DNA from: Phorcus lineatus
Lineage: Eukaryota > Mollusca > Gastropoda > Trochida > Trochidae
Direction of reading: 5' to 3'
NCBI GenBank assembly: GCA_921293015.1
Contig: OV121088.1
Span: 32,773,645 to 32,837,644 of the forward strand
DNA length: 64,000 nt
Shown: positions 63,201 through 64,000 of the stretch, piece by piece
Layout of the letters: every line of letters begins with the position of its first letter
Position numbering within the stretch: the stretch's first letter is position 1
Program-made: the position numbers and the translations under genes
The notes under the pieces: generated by a model
Database searches by the model: none
What the model saw: the letters and a program-made list of their open reading frames with translations, nothing else
What the model was told of the DNA's origin: nothing

Positions 63201-64000
63201 GAAACATCCTTAATTCAACACGTTTTATACACATAAGTAAACGATTTTCGTGATTTCGTTCAATTACTAAGATTATTTTAAAATTAATTCACGTTTATAA
63301 TCACGTGCTTCAGTTGAGCAACAATTTTGATAATTTTCGCTATGCTTTGTTATTTATAGCACAAGTTCTCACAAGTTTTTAAATTATCTAATTCGTTGTT
63401 ATGTTCTGTATCCATGTATTGTTTAATTTTGTATTGGTACGGCGTTGAAATAGGCCAAATGACTTGTTCGCCAGTCCAAATTTTGTACGAAATAAAAATA
63501 TGGTTATTAAACAATCTCATACAATTTGATAATACGGCTTACCTTGCTAAGTAACTACACAGGTCTCTCTGTCAACTCAGAGAGGAGAGGATGTTGCACA
63601 ATTTTATTACATGGTAATTAACCGTTCGTTACCTAGTCTAGCCGACAATCAAGGATGTCTCTCTGACCTTAACATGACAATAAACTTGATGGGCGTGTGT
63701 GAGTGGCAGGGAGAGAGTCAGCAAAAGAAGTGACGTTGTTTGACAACAAAGATTAACGAGATCAAAATAAGAAATTAATTAATTAATAGGGCATATCCTG
63801 CCCCAAAGTATAAAGTATGCCAATGGTTTCATAAATATATAATGATATATTAACTGTTGTTAGAATTAAAAAAATATGAAATCATAAAATTATTCTCGAA
63901 TATTGAAAAGGTTGGTTATTTCAATGAATGTCTTTATTCAACTAGAAATTCATGCTCTTGGTCATCCACATGACTACATGTATGTCATGTGAACATTATG
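60210..64000. other. Intergenic, no gene seen
   Basis: AT-rich sequence with no coding exon recognised. It contains a G run at 62020-62047 and two copies of 'gtctagccgacaatcaagg' (about 61938 and 63637), each followed by a similar stretch. It also contains a tandem pair near 62838-62985 ('caacgggtttcatatcatgt' and 'aaacggtttcataccatgtg'). These are short repeats of unknown origin. Confidence 0.4.
62020..62047 (+). repeat. Homopolymer run of 28 G
   Basis: An uninterrupted G run is followed by a G-rich stretch ('gtgaggggtggggcgtctgg'). It could form a G-quadruplex or be partly a sequencing or assembly effect; the true length is uncertain. Confidence 0.9.

Noticed and set aside
1..64000. Bacterial-type systems such as CRISPR, phage or defence islands
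   Set aside because: Gene structure is clearly that of an animal with spliced genes; no array of regular spacers or dense same-strand gene clusters is present.

Overview
This window is animal genomic DNA: AT-rich, with small exons bounded by GT/AG splice sites, long introns, and many decayed LINE, SINE and Tc1-type elements. The SINE tails, the LINE families and the style of the gene families point to a mollusc, perhaps a gastropod. That assignment is an inference from pattern recognition, not a species call. No CRISPR array, operon, rRNA gene or convincing intact tRNA gene was seen.

Layout. 1-7.1 kb: repeats only (LINE relics on both strands and a TA-flanked 964-bp inverted-repeat element carrying a SINE). 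7.1-21.3 kb, minus strand: an 18-exon gene for a secreted protein with signal peptide, D8C (uromodulin-type eight-cysteine) domain, degenerate VWD domain and EGF module (gene A, 901 aa as spliced by hand). 21.3-24.2 kb: spacer between two divergent genes. 24.2-39.7 kb, plus strand: a second 18-exon gene of the same family (gene B, 900 aa). Every exon of A has a partner in B with the same intron phase, so A and B are a head-to-head tandem duplicate pair of the VWDE-like family (von Willebrand factor D and EGF domain proteins). 41.2-49.4 kb, minus strand: the 3' half of a receptor-type tandem protein tyrosine phosphatase gene. Its D1 active-site exon is canonical and its D2 P-loop has lost the catalytic arginine. 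The N-terminal exons of D1 were not found. A lone signal-peptide exon sits at 53.0 kb on the same strand. 55.0-56.6 kb, minus strand: a three-exon GNAT N-acetyltransferase of the Acetyltransf_18 / holothin-acyltransferase-like type. It carries two in-frame stops and a 207-bp partial self-duplication, so it is probably a pseudogene. 56.7-64 kb: no gene seen, only repeats, foldback elements, a short minisatellite and a 28-G run.

How they fit together. A and B are probably secreted glycoproteins acting outside the cell. The phosphatase would act at the inner face of the membrane on phosphotyrosine. Nothing in the sequence shows that the four loci work in one pathway. The most solid result is the exon-by-exon reconstruction of the A/B pair. 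The most puzzling one is the phosphatase gene that starts in the middle of its first catalytic domain.
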